From contig NZ_CP114903.1 in NCBI RefSeq assembly GCF_027497255.1, positions 4,588,001-4,652,000 on the forward strand: a stretch of DNA of 64,000 nt. Direction: 5' to 3'. The position numbers and the translations under genes were made by a program. The DNA comes from Micromonospora sp. WMMD882. Its GTDB lineage: Bacteria > Actinomycetota > Actinomycetes > Mycobacteriales > Micromonosporaceae. Numbering within the stretch: the first letter of the stretch is position 1; every line of letters begins with the position of its first letter. Under the pieces are notes generated by a model. It made no database searches and was not told where the DNA came from. It worked only from the letters and a program-made list of their open reading frames with translations. Shown in pieces: positions 1 through 8,319 of this stretch.

Positions 1-255
1 GGTGAAGTCGAGCAGGCGCAGCCCACCGTCGAGCAACGGCAACCCGACCAGCTCGTCGGGCGCGCCCAGGCAGAGCAGCTCACAGCCGGCCGCGGACACG
101 GCGACGACCTTCGTCTCCAGGTCGATGAGCAGGCACGGCTCCAGGGCCCGGGAAACAGTGGTGGACCACTGCTCGAAGCCGTCGAACTCGGGCGCTGTCG
201 ACGACTCCGCCGCCGGCGCGAAGACGTCCGAAAGCGAGAGTTCGACGTGGGCCAC
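1..255 (-). CDS. PAS-like sensor protein, N-terminal fragment
   Basis: The frame starts at a GTG (253-255) with an AGAGGAGG ribosome binding site a few bases upstream, and runs off the left edge after 85 codons, so the C-terminus is missing. After an acidic N-terminal stretch, residues about 35-75 read like the start of a PAS fold: a hydrophobic strand (CLLIDLETKVVAVSAAG) followed by the typical cysteine/leucine-rich helix and 'LVGLPLLD'. PAS domains bind small ligands or cofactors and usually sit in signalling proteins. The output domain lies outside the window, so the function cannot be given. Confidence in the start is good; in the family, moderate. Confidence 0.6.
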   Translation of the reverse strand, partial: MAHVELSLSDVFAPAAESSTAPEFDGFEQWSTTVSRALEPCLLIDLETKVVAVSAAGCELLCLGAPDELVGLPLLDGGLRLLDFT

Positions 256-423
256 CGAGCCTCCTCTGTGCACCGCCGGGCTGTCCACGCTGGCCGGGCC
301 TCTGCTCGTCGACAACCCGCGAGGCCACCGGACCGCAGGTGGCGCGGGGCGCCTGCCAGCGGATGACCGGCGACAACGCGGACCTGGCGGTGAGCTCCGG
401 GCCGCGTGGCGTCGCCGGTGACG

Positions 424-1164
424 TTACCGGTGGTTGGCCCGCTTGTCAGCGGCCATTCGGCTGTCCTCGTACCACCGGTAGTCGGCGGCTGGACGGTACG
501 TGCCGTCCATCCAGGTCGCGGGGTGCTGGGCGACCTGCGCGAGTTTCTCGGCGGTCGCCGGGCTGATCCGCGCGCCGCCGGCGACCAGCAGACGGTCGAG
601 CTCCCGGTGGGTGGCCATGAGGATGTCCTTCGGCAGGCCGTAGACGCTGATGTCACCGGAGCCGACGAAGGCCAGCACCGGGGCCACCGGGATCGTCTTG
701 CCCACCGCCTTGGTGAGGACCTTGCTGGCCCGCTTGGCGTCCCGGCGGGCGTCCGCGACGTACGGCGGGCGCTTGCCGTTGATCTGGACGACGTCCCCGG
801 CGACGAGCACCCGGTTGCGCCCGTGGTCGACGATGCTGATCGCGAAGAGCCCGCTGGGGCCGATGGCGAGGAACCCGGCGCGGTCGTCGTGCCCCGAGCC
901 GAGCAGCGCGTCCGACGGGTCGGCGCGCGGCCACTCGATCACGTGCCAGGCCGGCCCGAGGCTGTCGAGCTGGCCGAGCGCGCGGGCCCCGGCGGCCTCC
1001 ATCCGGCGGGCGCCGCGTTCCGCCCGGCGTCGACGGGCCCAGCCGAACGGCGACGGCCGGACCGGAGCGAGCGTTCCGGACGGCTCGTCCTGCGGCGGGT
1101 TGCCTCCGGTGGGCGGCAGTGCCCGACCGGCGGATACAGCTCGACGTGCGGGAAAGACAGACAT
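424..1164 (-). CDS. NERD (nuclease-related) domain-like protein
   Basis: This encodes a 246-residue soluble protein. The ATG at 1162-1164 is chosen because GGAGGT lies six bases upstream; a TTG five codons earlier has no such site. The N-terminal 80 residues are basic and proline-rich. The middle (about 95-185) has the strand pattern of NERD domains, with 'GFLAIGPSGLFAISIVDHG' followed by a short 'VLVAGDVVQING' strand and then a lysine-rich helix. The canonical E-x-K triad of active NERD nucleases is not obvious here, because the strand ends ISIVDHGRN, so it may be catalytically inactive or highly diverged. It is a stand-alone gene; no partner is evident. Confidence 0.55.
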   Translation of the reverse strand: MSVFPARRAVSAGRALPPTGGNPPQDEPSGTLAPVRPSPFGWARRRRAERGARRMEAAGARALGQLDSLGPAWHVIEWPRADPSDALLGSGHDDRAGFLAIGPSGLFAISIVDHGRNRVLVAGDVVQINGKRPPYVADARRDAKRASKVLTKAVGKTIPVAPVLAFVGSGDISVYGLPKDILMATHRELDRLLVAGGARISPATAEKLAQVAQHPATWMDGTYRPAADYRWYEDSRMAADKRANHR

Positions 1165-1260
1165 CGCGACCTCCGGCAAAAGGTCCCTCGAAGTTATGTC
1201 CTCACTACCCTACGTGGCTAGACCGGTGGGTCGGCAAGTCGAAGCACCGGAGTGAGTGCG

Positions 1261-1279
1261 GATGAATGCCGCATTCATC
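1261..1279. promoter_or_regulatory. ArgR-box-like palindrome upstream of arcA
   Basis: GATGAATGC-c-GCATTCATC is a perfect 9-bp inverted repeat around one central base, 48 bp before the arcA start. Arginine-repressor boxes are palindromes built on TGAAT...ATTCA; here the half-sites are exact, with 5 rather than 4 central bases. The position in front of an arginine-degrading enzyme fits ArgR/AhrC-type control. Binding is inferred. Confidence 0.5.
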
Positions 1280-1315
1280 GAGGCTTCTTTTCCCGGATGA
1301 CGCCAACACCTGGCC

Positions 1316-1321
1316 TAGGCT
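1316..1321 (+). promoter_or_regulatory. Putative -10 element of a leaderless arcA promoter
   Basis: TAGGCT ends six bases before the arcA GTG, and no Shine-Dalgarno sequence precedes that GTG. This spacing would put transcription start at or next to the first base of the start codon, as in the leaderless mRNAs common in actinobacteria. No convincing -35 was seen. Confidence 0.3.
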
Positions 1322-1327
1322 GCGTGG

Positions 1328-2536
1328 GTGACGCACTACGTGGACAGTGAGGTCGGTCGGCTCCGCACCGTGCTGCTGCACCGGCCCGGGCCCGAACTCG
1401 CGCGACTCACCCCCCGCAACAACGACTCCCTGCTGTTCGACGCAATCCCATGGGTGGGCCGGGCTCAGGAGGAGCACGACGCCTTCGCCGCCGCCCTGCG
1501 CGAACGCGGGGTGGAGGTGTTGTACCTCGCCACCCTACTGGCCGAGACGCTCGCCGTCGCCGAGGCCCGCGCCGAGTTGACCGACCAGGTGCTCCGGGAC
1601 CCCCGGCTCGGCGACACCCTCCGCCGCCGGGTCGCCGACCACCTGGCGTACCTCGATCCGGCCGGGCTGGCCGACGTGCTCGTCGCCGGCCTCGCCCACG
1701 ACGAGGTGCGGACCAGCGGGGACCGGCCCGGCGGGCTGGTCTACGCCCTGATGGACCGGCACGACTTCGTCATCGACCCGCTGCCGAACCTCCTCTTCAC
1801 CCGGGACTCTTCCCTCTGGATCCGGGACCGGGTCGGAGTGACCAGCCTGGCCATGCCGGCCCGGCGCAGGGAGACCAGCCTCACCCACGCCATCTACCGG
1901 CACCACCCGCGGTTCGCCGGCTCCGAGTCGATCTACCACCCCGGGCTCGAACACCTGGAGGGCGGCGACGTCCTCCTGCTCGCCCCCGGGGTGATCGCGG
2001 TCGGGGTGGGCGAGCGCACCACCCCGGCCGGCGCGGAACGGCTCGCCCGGCAGACCCTCGCCGCCGGACTGGCGCACACCATGCTGGTGGTGCCGATCGC
2101 CCAGGAACGGGCCACCATGCACCTGGACACCGTCTGCACGATGGTCGACGTCGACGCCGTGCTGATGTACCCGAACATCGCCGACACGCTGACGGCGTAC
2201 ACGGTGGTGGCTGGGCCGGACGGCGAGCCGAGGATCGACGGGCCGGCGCCCTTCCTCCGCGCCGCGGCCGACGCGATGGACCTCGACCGGCTCCGGGTGA
2301 TCGACACCGGCCTGGACCCGGTCACCGCCGAACGCGAGCAGTGGGACGACGGCAACAACACCCTCGCCCTGGCGCCCCGGCTGTGCGTCGGCTACGAACG
2401 CAACGTCGGGACCAACGCCCAGCTCGAACGGGCCGGCATCGAGATCGTCCCGATCGCCGGCTCCGAGCTGGGCTCCGGCCGGGGCGGCCCGCGCTGCATG
2501 TCCTGCCCCCTGGTCCGCGACCCCCTGCCGGGCTGA
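1328..2536 (+). CDS. arcA: Arginine deiminase
   Basis: This cytosolic enzyme hydrolyses L-arginine to citrulline and ammonia, the first step of the arginine deiminase pathway. The 402-residue length matches the family. All expected signature motifs are visible: [16 protein letters not shown] at the N-terminus, the substrate-binding 'NLLFTRDSS' (about 155), the catalytic-triad segment 'HLEGGD' (about 210), '[11 protein letters not shown]' (about 260), '[10 protein letters not shown]' (about 340), and the C-terminal '[10 protein letters not shown]' whose second cysteine (Cys393) is the expected nucleophile. No arcB, arcC or arcD lies next to it, so energy-yielding fermentation is not implied by context. 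The GTG start has no ribosome binding site, and an ArgR-like palindrome lies 48 bp upstream. Confidence 0.95.
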   Translation: MTHYVDSEVGRLRTVLLHRPGPELARLTPRNNDSLLFDAIPWVGRAQEEHDAFAAALRERGVEVLYLATLLAETLAVAEARAELTDQVLRDPRLGDTLRRRVADHLAYLDPAGLADVLVAGLAHDEVRTSGDRPGGLVYALMDRHDFVIDPLPNLLFTRDSSLWIRDRVGVTSLAMPARRRETSLTHAIYRHHPRFAGSESIYHPGLEHLEGGDVLLLAPGVIAVGVGERTTPAGAERLARQTLAAGLAHTMLVVPIAQERATMHLDTVCTMVDVDAVLMYPNIADTLTAYTVVAGPDGEPRIDGPAPFLRAAADAMDLDRLRVIDTGLDPVTAEREQWDDGNNTLALAPRLCVGYERNVGTNAQLERAGIEIVPIAGSELGSGRGGPRCMSCPLVRDPLPG

Positions 2537-2673
2537 GACCACAGCCCCTCCCGACGTCGGGCCCGGTCCCGCACGGCGATGGCGCCCGCACGGCGGAGGG
2601 GCCCCTCGCGGACCGGGACCGGCCGGCGGTGCCCGCGTCCCGGTACGGAAGAGGCCCGTCCTCGCGTCCTGGC

Positions 2674-3558
2674 TCAGCGCAGCGTGAGCTGGCGGCCGAG
2701 CAGACCCTGGCGGACCCGGCGACCGGCCGCGTCCAGCGGGGTCGGGTCGGCGAGCGCGTCGGCGTACCGCTTGGTGAGCCCGGCCAACGGCTCCTCCCAC
2801 TCGGCGGCGGGGATCTGCCCCGGCAGATCCCAGACCGGCACCAGCCGGCCGTGGGCGCGGAACATGCCGGCGAACCGGGTCTGCTCGCCCAACGTCAGCG
2901 TGCCGGCCGTGCCGAGCCGGGCCAACGCGTCCAGGGCGGCGTCCTCGCCGTCGGCGAGCACCCACCGGACGTGGGCCTTCGCCGGCACCTGGCACCAGTA
3001 CGCGGCACGGGCGGCGGCGAGCCGGACGGTGGGGTAGACGGCGGCGTTGGCGCGTTCCAGCGACGCCTGCACGTTCGGGTCGTCCGCGACGCCCGGGTCC
3101 AGCCAGAACTCGAACCCGTCGTGCAGGGTCACCTCCAGCGGCCCGTCGACCAGGACGTCCTGGAGCCGGGGGCCGGGACCGGGCAGCGGCGGCACCGCCA
3201 CCGGCTGGCCCGGCTCGGTGCGCAACGCGCAGAGCAGCGCCTCCGCCAAATCCCGGGAGACGTCACCGGACTGGATGTGCCGCTGGAGGCCGACGAGGAT
3301 CCGACCGTCCGGCCGGACCATCGCCGGGCTCGCCATCGGCAGCACGGTGGCCAGGGCGACGTCGCGGTCGCCGTACTCCTCGACCAGCGCGGGCGCCAGC
3401 CGCAGCGGCGCGGACGCGGCCGGCACCAGCTCGCGCAGGGCGATCCATTCCGGCTCGTCGGTGAGTCCCTCGAACGGTCGGGGGACGAAGACGTCCCGCA
3501 CCTTCTCCCTTCTGGGGGTGGCTTCGGTGGTCCGCTGGTTCTTTCGACGCTTGCTCAC
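2674..3558 (-). CDS. DUF5926 family protein
   Basis: This 294-residue soluble protein begins with a basic stretch (VSKRRKNQRT) from a GTG start and continues with 'VFVPRPFEGLTDEPEWIALRELVPAA', features I associate with the actinobacterial DUF5926 family. The open frame continues upstream of the GTG, but that part overlaps the ATPase gene and has no bias, so the basic start is preferred. There are no membrane segments or catalytic motifs. It converges with arcA. The function is unknown. Confidence 0.8.
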   Translation of the reverse strand: MSKRRKNQRTTEATPRREKVRDVFVPRPFEGLTDEPEWIALRELVPAASAPLRLAPALVEEYGDRDVALATVLPMASPAMVRPDGRILVGLQRHIQSGDVSRDLAEALLCALRTEPGQPVAVPPLPGPGPRLQDVLVDGPLEVTLHDGFEFWLDPGVADDPNVQASLERANAAVYPTVRLAAARAAYWCQVPAKAHVRWVLADGEDAALDALARLGTAGTLTLGEQTRFAGMFRAHGRLVPVWDLPGQIPAAEWEEPLAGLTKRYADALADPTPLDAAGRRVRQGLLGRQLTLR

Positions 3559-3682
3559 GGCGAGACAGCCTAGGCGTCCGACGACGCCGGCAGGGGACCC
3601 GGCGTCGGAGACCCGGCTCAGCCGGCCGGGGACGCGGGGGGCGGCGGGGCCGCGGGTCGCGGTGTCAGCGGGCGGGCGCGGC

Positions 3683-4135
3683 TCAGCCGGCCGCCGGCAC
3701 CAGATCCGGCCGGTACGCCCCGGCGGGCGCGAAGTCGGCCCAGACGCTCTGCCCGAGGCCGTCGCGGTCCACGCCCCACCGGGTCGCCAGACCGGCCACG
3801 ATGTGCAGGCCACGCCCGTCGGCCGCGTGCGGCCCGGCCGAGCGGGGCATCGGCGCGGAGCCGCCCCCGCCATCGGTGACCTGGACCCGGACGTGCTGGC
3901 CACCGTCGGCCGTACGCAACCGCCAGGAGACCCGGACCACCCCGCCGGGCAGCGGATCGGCGTGCCGGACGGCGTTGCCGACCAGCTCGGCGAGGACGGC
4001 CACCAGATCGGCCAGCAGGGCCGGCGGCACCTCGTCGGCGAGAACCCCGGCGAGGCGGTGCCGGGCCAGGCGGGCGCCCGTCGGGTGGTGGGGCACCACC
4101 ACACACCACGACCGCTCCGTCGATCTCGTCGACAC
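3683..4135 (-). CDS. Anti-sigma-factor-type ATP-binding protein (HATPase_c_2)
   Basis: This 150-residue protein has a single GHKL-type ATPase fold. The N-box 'LAELVGNAVRHADP' (about 65-78), the G1 region 'VQVTDGGGGSAPM' and the G2 'GRGLHIVAGLATRWG' are visible. Such small RsbW/SpoIIAB-like proteins usually bind a sigma factor or phosphorylate an anti-anti-sigma factor. The GTG at 4133-4135 is preferred because GAGGAGG precedes it by six bases; upstream in-frame starts lack one. It lies 38 bp after the histidine kinase gene on the same strand, so both may be co-transcribed. No cognate sigma factor is adjacent. Confidence 0.75.
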   Translation of the reverse strand: MSTRSTERSWCVVVPHHPTGARLARHRLAGVLADEVPPALLADLVAVLAELVGNAVRHADPLPGGVVRVSWRLRTADGGQHVRVQVTDGGGGSAPMPRSAGPHAADGRGLHIVAGLATRWGVDRDGLGQSVWADFAPAGAYRPDLVPAAG

Positions 4136-4173
4136 GCCGTGCCTCCTCGCCGTGTGCCCGCGCCGGCGCGGTC

Positions 4174-5631
4174 TCATCCGCGCGGCAGCCGCACCTCTGC
4201 GACCGTACCCCCACCGGGCCTCGGACGTAGGGATACCCACCCGTTCTGCTGTTCCACGATCCGACGGACGAGATAGAGGCCGAGACCTGCCCCCGGATAC
4301 CGGCGACGGTCCCCCGACTCGCCCTGCCAGAACCGTTCGAAGGCCCGCTCCACGTGCTCGGGCCGGATGCCGATGCCCCGATCGCTGACCCGGAACGCCA
4401 CCGTCTGCTCGTCGGCGTCGGCGCTGATCTCGATGGGGGAGCGGGGGGAGGAGTACTTGTCGGCGTTGGTGGTCAGCTCGGTGAGCACGGTGGCCAGGTC
4501 GGACCGGCTGCCGAGCGCCCGGGGCAGCCCGGTCGGCAGCCGGAGGACGAGCCGTCGGCGCAGCTCCGCCGGGAGGTCGGCGACCGCGCAGCCGAGCGCC
4601 TCCGCGAGGTCGAACGCGGTACGCGGCGCGGCCCCGCCCGGCCCGGTGTCGGTGGCGGACGAGAGCAGCCGGTCGACCAGCCGGGCCAGCTCGTTGGCCC
4701 GCTGCGCGATCACCTGGGCCGCCTCGCGCCGGTCGGCGTCGGCGAGCGAGTCCCAGTGGTCGGCGAGGGTGTTCGCGTAGCCCTTGACCACGGTGACCGG
4801 GGTACGCAGCTCGTGGCTGGTCACCGCGACGAAAAGGTCCCGATCCTGGTCGCGGCGCTGCTGGTCGGTGATGTCCCGGAAGGTCACCACCCGCAGCGAG
4901 GTGGGCCCGGGCAGCTCACCGGCGACGATCCGCAGCCACCGCCCGTCCGGCAGCCGGTGGTCGAGCACCTGGCCGGGCGGGGGCAGCGGGAACGGCAGCG
5001 GCTGGTTGAGGGCCTGCGCCGAGCTGCGTCCGGTCACCTGGGCGGCGGCCGGGTTCCACAGTCGTACCAGCCCCTGGGGGTCGACCACGGCCAGCCCGTC
5101 GGCCAGCGCGGCGACCACCGGGCCGTCCCCGTGCACCGGCAGCCCGGCCTGGTCGCCGTACATGTGGGCGATGCAGGAGGCGAGGTAGCCGAGGACCGGG
5201 TGCTCGCCGGTGAACTCGTCGCAACCGGCCAGGTAGAACGCGTGCAGGCTGCCGACCGGCACCCCGGCGATCTCGGCGCGGGCGGCGAGCAGCCGGCAGA
5301 GCCCGCGCCGGGTCAGCTCCCCGGCGAGCCCTCCGGTGACCCGGTCCACCCGGACCCGCTGCATCCGGGGGCCGTGCATCAGGCAGACCGTGGCCGGATC
5401 GGACGGGGGCAGCGGCCGTCCGATCGCCCACTCCGCCGCGCCGGTCGCCGCGATCACCCGGCCGCCGTTCGGGGCGAACTCCACGAAGGCCATGCCGACC
5501 GCGCCGAGGGTCGGCTGGGCCACCTGGAGCAACTGGGTGAGCACGGGCAGCCCGGCGCCACCCGAATTGATCATTTCGAGGACGACGGTGTGGCCGGCGA
5601 TGAGAGCGGCATAGTCAGGTCGCTCCGGCAT
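4174..5631 (-). CDS. Soluble sensor histidine kinase (GAF-PAS-HisKA-HATPase)
   Basis: This 485-residue kinase has no membrane segment. Residues about 10-160 look like a GAF-type sensory domain, about 165-260 a PAS domain ('DGLAVVDPQGLVRLWNPAA'), then a HisKA dimerisation helix with the phospho-accepting His273 ('VTSHELRTPVTV'). The HATPase domain has an N-box 'LTELTTNADKYSS', G1 'VSDRGIGI' and G2 'GAGLGLYLV'. No response regulator is next to it, so it is an orphan; the downstream anti-sigma-like ATPase is the only signalling neighbour. The ATG at 5629-5631 was chosen because the frame upstream reads through non-coding and neighbouring sequence. Confidence 0.9.
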   Translation of the reverse strand: MPERPDYAALIAGHTVVLEMINSGGAGLPVLTQLLQVAQPTLGAVGMAFVEFAPNGGRVIAATGAAEWAIGRPLPPSDPATVCLMHGPRMQRVRVDRVTGGLAGELTRRGLCRLLAARAEIAGVPVGSLHAFYLAGCDEFTGEHPVLGYLASCIAHMYGDQAGLPVHGDGPVVAALADGLAVVDPQGLVRLWNPAAAQVTGRSSAQALNQPLPFPLPPPGQVLDHRLPDGRWLRIVAGELPGPTSLRVVTFRDITDQQRRDQDRDLFVAVTSHELRTPVTVVKGYANTLADHWDSLADADRREAAQVIAQRANELARLVDRLLSSATDTGPGGAAPRTAFDLAEALGCAVADLPAELRRRLVLRLPTGLPRALGSRSDLATVLTELTTNADKYSSPRSPIEISADADEQTVAFRVSDRGIGIRPEHVERAFERFWQGESGDRRRYPGAGLGLYLVRRIVEQQNGWVSLRPRPGGGTVAEVRLPRG

Positions 5632-5738
5632 GCCCCAGAGTGTGCCTTCCCGACCGGGATTTGGGCACCCCCGACCCGAGCCCCGGACCACCCAGCGGAC
5701 GGCCGGCGACCCGGCGCGGCTCGCCATATCGCTCAAGT

Positions 5739-5788
5739 GGCGGTATCCGGCCAGCCCGACACCGCCATCGCACGGAAATCGCGCTGAG
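5739..5788. repeat. Dispersed REP-like palindrome, copy A
   Basis: GGCGGTATCCGG and the inverted CCGACACCGCC form a hairpin (5739-5766), followed by a flank containing GGAAATCGCGC. The same arm-plus-flank combination recurs at about 33,600 and 62,650, and the flank alone at about 17,042. It is intergenic, between the histidine kinase start and the phosphodiesterase end. Confidence 0.6.
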
Positions 5789-5816
5789 CCCTCAGCGTCG
5801 GGCCCGGCCGGGCCCC

Positions 5817-5835
5817 GGGGTCGGGCGGGGGCGGG
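5817..5835 (+). other. G-quadruplex-forming motif
   Basis: Four G-runs (4, 3, 5 and 3 G) are separated by loops TC, C and C. More G-runs follow to about 5,895. The stretch is non-coding, just after the 3' end of the phosphodiesterase gene, on the strand opposite to it. Confidence 0.45.
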
Positions 5836-5909
5836 ACGGCGGCCGGGGCGCCGGGTCGGGGTCCGGCCGGGCCGGGGGCGGCGGGCGGGGGGCCGAACCC
5901 GGGGAGCGG

Positions 5910-6698
5910 TCAGGCGCGGCGGGCGAGGGCCAGGTCGGGGCGGTCGGTGATGATGCCGTCCACCCCGGCGGCGAGGGCCAGGTCGAGGTCGGCCGGCTCG
6001 TTGACCGTCCACACGTACACCTGGTGGCCGGCGGCCCGCAGCGCCGGCACGAGCCGTGGCCGGGCCCGGACCAGCGCGATCCCCGGCCCGGCGATGCGGA
6101 TGCCGATGGGCAGCCGACCGGACCGCAGCCACGGCGGCAGCGTCTCCAGCAGCAGGACCGTCGGCAGGGCCGGGGCGAGCTCCCGGATCCGGCGCACCGC
6201 CAGCAACGCGAACGACATCACCACCACCTGGACGCGGGCGTCCGGCCGCGGCTCGGTGAGCCCGTACCGCTGGAGCAGCGCGACCAGCTTGCGTTCGACG
6301 GCGCCGCCGTACCGGCTGGGGTGTTTCGTCTCGATCAGCAGGCGGACCGGTCGGTCGGCGGCGTGCGCCGCGTCGAGGAGCCGGGCCAGGGTGAGCAGCC
6401 GGGTACGGGACTCGTCGGCCGGCTCGTCCGGGCCGGCCGGCGGGGCGCCGGGGTGCCACGAGCCGAAGTCCAGCGCCTCCAACTGGGCGAGGGTGTGCGC
6501 GCTGACCCGGCCCCGCCCGGTGCTGGTCCGGTCCAGCCGCCGGTCGTGTACGCAGACCAGGTGGCCGTCCCGGGTCAGCCGGACGTCGCACTCCAGCCCG
6601 TCGGCGCCCTCCTCGATCGCCCGCAGGTACGCCGCGAGGGTGTGCTCGGGCAGGGCGACGGAGGCGCCACGATGGGCGAAGACCAGCGGACCGGTCAT
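5910..6698 (-). CDS. Glycerophosphodiester phosphodiesterase
   Basis: This 262-residue TIM-barrel enzyme is predicted to hydrolyse glycerophosphodiesters to an alcohol and glycerol 3-phosphate. The family motifs are clear: 'VFAHRGASVALPEHTLAAY' at the N-terminus (metal- and acid-base residues), 'GADGLECDVRLTRDGHLVCVHD' about 25 residues on, a central 'LLIETKHP', and the C-terminal 'VYVWTVNEPADLDLALAAG' and 'DGIITDRPDLAL'. There is no signal peptide, so a cytoplasmic site is expected. The ATG at 6696-6698 begins right at the first conserved strand. The upstream rhodanese gene ends ten bases before, suggesting a two-gene operon. Confidence 0.9.
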   Translation of the reverse strand: MTGPLVFAHRGASVALPEHTLAAYLRAIEEGADGLECDVRLTRDGHLVCVHDRRLDRTSTGRGRVSAHTLAQLEALDFGSWHPGAPPAGPDEPADESRTRLLTLARLLDAAHAADRPVRLLIETKHPSRYGGAVERKLVALLQRYGLTEPRPDARVQVVVMSFALLAVRRIRELAPALPTVLLLETLPPWLRSGRLPIGIRIAGPGIALVRARPRLVPALRAAGHQVYVWTVNEPADLDLALAAGVDGIITDRPDLALARRA

Positions 6699-6708
6699 CG
6701 TCGGCGGA

Positions 6709-7020
6709 TCAGACGACCCGCCCCGGCGTGCCGTCGTCGGTGGTGACCGGCCGGCCGGCGGCCGCCCACTGCCGCATCCCGCCCTCGACGTTGCGGACCT
6801 GCTCCCATCCGTTGTTGAGCAGGTATCCGACGACCTGCGCGGAGCGGCCACCGGAGCGGCAGATCACCGCCACGTCGACGTCGGTGGGCACCTCGGCCAT
6901 CCGGGCGGGCAGTTCCATCATCGGCAGGTGGCGGGCGCCGGGCGCGTGCCCCGCCGTCCACTCGTCGTCCTCCCGCACGTCCAGCAGGTAGGTGTCGTCG
7001 CTGATCTCGGTCACGGTCAT
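6709..7020 (-). CDS. Single-domain rhodanese-like sulfurtransferase
   Basis: This 103-residue single rhodanese domain has the active-site loop 'CRSGGRS' with the catalytic cysteine, 'YLLDVREDDEWTAGHAPGA' near the N-terminus and 'NVEGGMRQW' near the end. The six-residue loop of the Cys-x-x-x-x-R type fits sulfurtransferases, which move sulfane sulfur from thiosulfate or persulfides to thiol acceptors. The ATG at 7018-7020 is used; a TTG 11 codons upstream is the only alternative. It precedes the phosphodiesterase gene by ten bases. Confidence 0.9.
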   Translation of the reverse strand: MTVTEISDDTYLLDVREDDEWTAGHAPGARHLPMMELPARMAEVPTDVDVAVICRSGGRSAQVVGYLLNNGWEQVRNVEGGMRQWAAAGRPVTTDDGTPGRVV

Positions 7021-7071
7021 CGTGGGTACCTGGGGTCCGAACACGGATACCAAGGCTAGTCGCCCGGTGGG

Positions 7072-8019
7072 TCAGAGCCGGTTCACCCACCGGCGATTCG
7101 CGGCGGCCCACTGCGCCGCGCGGGCGGTCCGCACCGACTCGAACAGGCCGTTGCCCCCGTCGACCAGCACCACGTACGACACCTGGTCGATCGTCTGCGG
7201 CGCGGAGGGTACCTGGACGCCGACCAGCCCGTCGGTGGGCAGCGCGCGTAGCGACAACACCAGGTCCTCCAGCGGTACGCCGTTGGTGTCCACGGTCAGC
7301 GAGCCGCCCACCGCCCGGATGATCTGGTCGGTGCGCAGCGGGTTGCCCCGCAGGTCGGTCTCGCCCGCCCGCTGGAGCATCGCCCGGAGCAGTTGCTGCT
7401 GGTGCCGCTGCCGGTCGTAGTCGCCGCCGGGCAGATCGTAGCGCTGCCGGACGTAGTCCAGCGCCCGTGCGCCGTCCATCTGCTGGCAGCCGGGGACGAA
7501 GACGGTGCCGGTGTGCACCGAGCGGACTTCGGTGTCGACGCACATCCGGACCCCGCCGAGCAGGTCGATCACCGTACGGAGGCCGGTGAAGTCGATCGAG
7601 GCGGCGCCGTCGAACTCCAGCCCGGTCAGCCGGTGCAGGGTGGCCGAGAGGAGTCGGCTGCCCGCCTCGCCCCCGCCGCCGAGGTCGTACGCGGCGTTGA
7701 TCTTGTCCTGGCCGCCGCGGTAGCCGTTCGGGGCGGGCGGGATCGCCACCAGCAGGTCCCGGGGTACGGAGATGAGGTAGGCCCGGTGCAGGCCGGCGGG
7801 CAGGTGCGCGATCAGGATGGTGTCCGAGCGCTCGTCGACGTGCTCTCCCGAGCTGCGGAAGCGGTCGGAGCCGACCAGCAGGTAGGTCAGCGGCCCGTCG
7901 GGGTCGGTCCGCTCCCGGCGGGCCCGGTCGTCGAGCAGGTGGCCCCGGGCCACCGAGTTGTCGTACCGGTCGGTGAGGGCCTGGATGCCGATCGTCCCGG
8001 CGGTCGCCAGCAGGGCCAA
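7072..8019 (-). CDS. LytR-CpsA-Psr (LCP) family protein, start uncertain
   Basis: LCP proteins attach glycopolymers such as teichoic acid or arabinogalactan to peptidoglycan at the outer face of the membrane. The LCP domain is seen from 'TYLLVGSDRFRSSGEHVDERSDTILIAHLP' pieces through 'YLISVPRDLLVAIP', 'GGQDKINAAYDLGG' and 'ALDYVRQRY', with the conserved Asp and Arg residues present. The only in-frame standard start is a TTG at 8017-8019, which cuts into a transmembrane helix continuing upstream (ARLLIGLGLALALLATAG). The frame stays open to a stop at 8156-8158 without ATG or GTG, and a GGGGAGG sits at about 8112. The true start is probably near 8,105 at an unusual codon. Confidence 0.85.
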   Translation of the reverse strand: MALLATAGTIGIQALTDRYDNSVARGHLLDDRARRERTDPDGPLTYLLVGSDRFRSSGEHVDERSDTILIAHLPAGLHRAYLISVPRDLLVAIPPAPNGYRGGQDKINAAYDLGGGGEAGSRLLSATLHRLTGLEFDGAASIDFTGLRTVIDLLGGVRMCVDTEVRSVHTGTVFVPGCQQMDGARALDYVRQRYDLPGGDYDRQRHQQQLLRAMLQRAGETDLRGNPLRTDQIIRAVGGSLTVDTNGVPLEDLVLSLRALPTDGLVGVQVPSAPQTIDQVSYVVLVDGGNGLFESVRTARAAQWAAANRRWVNRL

Positions 8020-8210
8020 CGCGAGCCCGAGGCCGATCAGCAGGCGCGCCCAGCGCGGCGGGCGGGCGCGTCCCGTGCCCGTGCTGAGCCGTGCCGACCT
8101 GGCCGTGACGCCTCCCCGTGAGCCCGATCCGTGAGTCCGGATCGTGAGTCCTGCTCACCTCAGGCTAGGGGCGTGATCTGCGGCACGTACGGCATTTCGC
8201 CGAATCTGCC

Positions 8211-8286
8211 GACCGCCGACCGCCGACCGCCGACCGCCGACCGCCGACCGCCGGGCCGACGAGCCGCCACGCCGACGAGCCGCCAC
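8211..8286. repeat. Short tandem repeats between two LCP genes
   Basis: Six copies of a 7-bp unit (GACCGCC, 8211-8252) are followed by two copies of a 16-bp unit beginning GCCGACGAGCC (8255-8286). They are intergenic, between the start of the first LCP gene and the end of the second. Confidence 0.8.
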
Positions 8287-8319
8287 GCCGGCTGGCGGGC
8301 GGCTGGCGGCCGGCGGGCG

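Noticed and set aside
2537..2673. Bidirectional terminator between arcA and the DUF5926 gene
   Set aside because: There are complementary blocks (CCCGGTCC/GGACCGGG, and GAGGGGCCCCTC), but the loop is about 40 bases or zero, so the hairpin is not convincing.
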